6,623 nucleotides of DNA from JBBCJM01 sp037190175 (GTDB taxonomy: Bacteria; Pseudomonadota; Alphaproteobacteria; Rhodobacterales; Rhodobacteraceae). The notes below the pieces were generated by a model. It did no database searches, was not told where the DNA came from, and was given only the letters and a program-made list of their open reading frames with translations. Of the stretch, positions 5,108-6,623 are shown one piece after another (the stretch's first letter is position 1; every line of letters begins with the position of its first letter). Where the stretch lies: contig JBBCJM010000111.1 in NCBI GenBank assembly GCA_037190175.1, forward strand, positions 1 through 6,623, given 5' to 3'. The translations under genes and the position numbers were made by a program.

Positions 5108-6043
5108 TCAGCCGCGCGGCTTGCGGGGCTTGCGGGCGGGGCCGGCGGGCGGCGGGGCTGCGCCGCGGGGGGGCGAGGCAGGCTTGCCCGGGGGGCCGCT
5201 GCGGGCTCTCGACCGTGCGCCATCCTGCCCTGTAGGGAGGGCGGGCTTGCCGGCGGGGGGGCGCGGCGGTCTCGCAGGGGCCGGCTCTGCGGGGGCCGGC
5301 TTGCCGGCCGCCCCCAGCCCCAGCTGGTCGCGCAGCACCTTGGGCCGCACCTCCTCCACCCCGCCGCGGGGGATCTCGGCCAGCCGGAAGGGGCCGTAGC
5401 CCACCCGGATCAGCCGGTTCTCCACCAGCCCCACCGCATTCAGCGCCCGGCGGATCTCGCGGTTCTTGCCCTCGCGCAGCCCCACGGTCAGCCAGGCGTT
5501 GGCGCCCTGCACCCGGTCCAGCGTCACCGTCATCGGCTGGAACGCCTCGCCCTCCACGGTGATCCCGGCGCGCAGGGGGGCGAGCTGCGCGTCCTCCGGG
5601 TTGCCGTTCACCCGCACCCGGTAGCGGCGCAGCCAGCCGGTGGAGGGCAGTTCCAGCCGCCGCTTCAGCTCGCCGTCGTTGGTCAGCAACAGAAGCCCCT
5701 CGGAATTGAGGTCCAGCCGCCCTACCGGCATGACCCGCGGCAGCCCCTCGGGCAGGTCGTCATAGATCGTCGCCCGCCCCTTCTCGTCGGCGGCCGAGGT
5801 CACCAGCCCCGCGGGCTTGTGATAGAGCCAGAGCCGGGCGGGCTCTGGCGGGGCGAGCGGCTGCCCCCGCACGGCGATCCGGTCGGCCGGCGTGACGTTC
5901 AGCGCCGGGCTGTCGATCACCCGGCCGTTCACGCTGACCTCGCCGGCCGCGATCATCCGCTCCGCCTCCCGCCGCGAGGCGACCCCGGCGCGCGACAGGA
6001 CCTTGGCGATGCGCTCGCCGGGAGGGGGGGGTGAGGCGGGCAT
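5108..6043 (-). CDS. rluB: rRNA pseudouridine synthase, RluB/RsuA family
   Basis: A 311-residue enzyme that isomerises a specific uridine in ribosomal RNA. Domains in order: an N-terminal S4 RNA-binding domain (about 10-57: RIAKVLSRAGVASRREAERM then GEVSVNGRV), a linker, then the catalytic domain. LYHKPAGLVTS lies at 73-83, the catalytic motif PVGRLDLNSEGLLLLTNDGE at 106-125 with nucleophile Asp111, and LREGKNREIRRALNAVG at 189-205. The GRLDLNSEGLLLLTNDG form is closer to RluB than to RsuA, so 23S rRNA is the likely substrate (E. coli RluB acts on U2605), but RluE/F-type specificity is not excluded. Residues 246-311 are a Pro/Ala/Lys/Arg-rich disordered tail, absent from the core fold. The ATG at 6043 has AGGAG 5 nt upstream. 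It is divergent from tadA. The three-unit repeat begins 4 nt past its stop. Confidence 0.92.
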   Translation of the reverse strand: MPASPPPPGERIAKVLSRAGVASRREAERMIAAGEVSVNGRVIDSPALNVTPADRIAVRGQPLAPPEPARLWLYHKPAGLVTSAADEKGRATIYDDLPEGLPRVMPVGRLDLNSEGLLLLTNDGELKRRLELPSTGWLRRYRVRVNGNPEDAQLAPLRAGITVEGEAFQPMTVTLDRVQGANAWLTVGLREGKNREIRRALNAVGLVENRLIRVGYGPFRLAEIPRGGVEEVRPKVLRDQLGLGAAGKPAPAEPAPARPPRPPAGKPALPTGQDGARSRARSGPPGKPASPPRGAAPPPAGPARKPRKPRG

Positions 6044-6069
6044 CGGGGCTCCTGGCGGCGAGGGCAGAG

Positions 6070-6092
6070 CCGGGGGGCCGTCTGCCCCCCGG
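6070..6092. repeat. GC-rich 9-bp hairpin beside the GAGGATATTTAT motif
   Basis: CCGGGGGGC and GCCCCCCGG pair perfectly around the 5-nt loop CGTCT. A competing 7-bp stem, GGGCAGA (6062-6068) with TCTGCCC (6081-6087), shares bases with it, so the two folds exclude each other. From memory, a GC hairpin followed by ACCCCC-GAGGATATTT and AGAAGAAG recurs between genes in Rhodobacteraceae, so this may be a copy of a dispersed element. Confidence 0.5.
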
Positions 6093-6100
6093 ACCCCCCG

Positions 6101-6129
6101 AGGATATTTATGGACAGAAGAAGGGGCAA
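6101..6129 (-). promoter_or_regulatory. Candidate rluB promoter
   Basis: The minus strand has TTGCCC (6129-6124) and TATCCT (6106-6101) with a 17-nt spacer. Transcription would start near 6093-6095, so the GC hairpin would lie at the very 5' end of the rluB leader. On the plus strand TATTTA (6105-6110) could be the -10 of tadA, with a weak CTGCCC 17 nt upstream, giving overlapping divergent promoters. Confidence 0.3.
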
Positions 6130-6170
6130 GGCGGGTTGCGCCATCCGGGCCGGGGCGGCATCAGGGGGCC

Positions 6171-6617
6171 ATGGAGTTCCGGTCCTTCATGGAGATCGCG
6201 CTGGAGGAGGCGCGGGCGGCCGCCGCGCGCGGCGAGGTGCCGGTGGGCGCCGCGGTGGTGCGGGGCGGGCAGGTGGTGGCCCGCGCCGGCAACCGGATGC
6301 GCGAAGGGCGCGATCCCACCGCGCATGCCGAGATGCTGGCGATCCGCGCCGCCTGCGCCGTGCTGGGGCAGGAGCGGCTGGAGGGCTGCGACCTGTGGGT
6401 GACGCTGGAGCCCTGCCCGATGTGCGCGGGCGCCATCGCCGCGGCGCGGCTGGGCCGGCTCTACTACGGCGCCGCCGATCCGAAGTCGGGCGGCGTGGCG
6501 CATGGGGCGCGGGTGTTTTCGCACCCGCAATGCCACCACGCCCCGCAGGTCTATGACGGGATCGCGGCCGGGGAGGCGGCGGCCTTGTTGCAGGGCTTCT
6601 TCGCCGGGCGGCGGTAG
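6171..6617 (+). CDS. tadA: tRNA-specific adenosine deaminase TadA
   Basis: A 148-residue zinc enzyme of the cytidine deaminase fold that converts the wobble adenosine A34 of tRNA-Arg(ACG) to inosine. Seen: GEVPVGAAVV (21-30), the zinc/catalytic motif TAHAEMLAIR with His52 and Glu54, and PCPMCAGAI with Cys82 and Cys85, the two remaining zinc ligands; then ARLGRLYYGAADPKSGGV, typical of TadA. Length is normal. The start at 6171 keeps the MEFRSFMEIAL N-terminus that matches alphaproteobacterial TadA as I know it, although the AGGGGG just before it is only 2 nt away; the ATG at 6189 (Met7) is the alternative. The stop TAG at 6615-6617 nearly reaches the window edge. Single-gene transcript on the plus strand as far as can be seen. 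Confidence 0.96.
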   Translation: MEFRSFMEIALEEARAAAARGEVPVGAAVVRGGQVVARAGNRMREGRDPTAHAEMLAIRAACAVLGQERLEGCDLWVTLEPCPMCAGAIAAARLGRLYYGAADPKSGGVAHGARVFSHPQCHHAPQVYDGIAAGEAAALLQGFFAGRR

Positions 6618-6623
6618 GGGGGG

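Larger units (their letters stand above)
6044..6170. promoter_or_regulatory. Divergent rluB-tadA intergenic region
   Basis: 127 nt between two divergent starts. It holds the rluB ribosome site (CTCCT on plus, 6049-6053), a strong hairpin (6070-6092), an AT-rich motif GAGGATATTTATGGACAG (6100-6117) with AGAAGAAGG after it, and a G-rich stretch before tadA. Both genes must be transcribed from here. Confidence 0.6.

Noticed and set aside
5892..6170. Upstream extension of tadA on the plus strand
   Set aside because: It runs antisense into rluB; the TadA family N-terminus starts at 6171.
1..6623. tRNA, rRNA, CRISPR array, insertion sequence, prophage genes
   Set aside because: No cloverleaf, no regularly spaced repeats with unique spacers, no transposase or phage protein in any frame; the only repeats are the three hairpin units and short inverted repeats.

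Overview
The window is very GC-rich and dense, with little unexplained DNA. The protein families (XpaC-like, TelA, a DUF2927 lipoprotein, an RluB-type pseudouridine synthase, TadA), the codon use and the intergenic motifs point to an alphaproteobacterium of the Rhodobacteraceae/Paracoccaceae group. The genus cannot be fixed from the sequence alone. Nothing here looks like phage, plasmid, IS or CRISPR material.

Layout. Positions 1-4931 are one compact minus-strand gene series, read from right to left: a 27-residue single-pass membrane miniprotein (4931-4848), an XpaC-like membrane protein (4848-3958), a TelA 'toxic anion resistance' protein (3819-2629), a DUF2927-type lipoprotein (2617-1685), a DUF6338-like membrane protein (1679-1068), a 59-residue proline-rich small protein (1065-886) and a YdjI-type SPFH protein (873 to beyond the left edge). 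Gaps are a 1-nt overlap, 138, 11, 5, 2 and 12 nt, so this looks like one operon, with one possible internal control point in the 138-nt gap. A good sigma-70-like promoter (4961-4988) lies just upstream of the miniprotein.

Positions 4990-5103 hold three copies of a roughly 30-nt hairpin repeat, two of them arranged as a 39-nt inverted repeat with a 5-nt loop. The repeat stems covary. The cluster sits between the operon promoter and the 3' end of the RluB-type gene (6043-5108, minus). That gene is divergent from tadA (6171-6617, plus). The 127 nt between them hold a strong GC hairpin next to a short AT-rich motif that could serve as -10 elements.

Function. The right part is RNA modification housekeeping: rRNA pseudouridylation and tRNA wobble A-to-I editing. 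The left part looks like a membrane or envelope stress module. Homologues of XpaC and TelA are paired in Bacillus (xpaC-yaaN), and YdjI-type SPFH proteins belong to a PspA-linked membrane stress operon there. Here both sets are joined in one transcript, with a lipoprotein that carries a degenerate zincin-like motif and two unrecognised small proteins. That combination is the most interesting thing in the window; its role in stress is inference.
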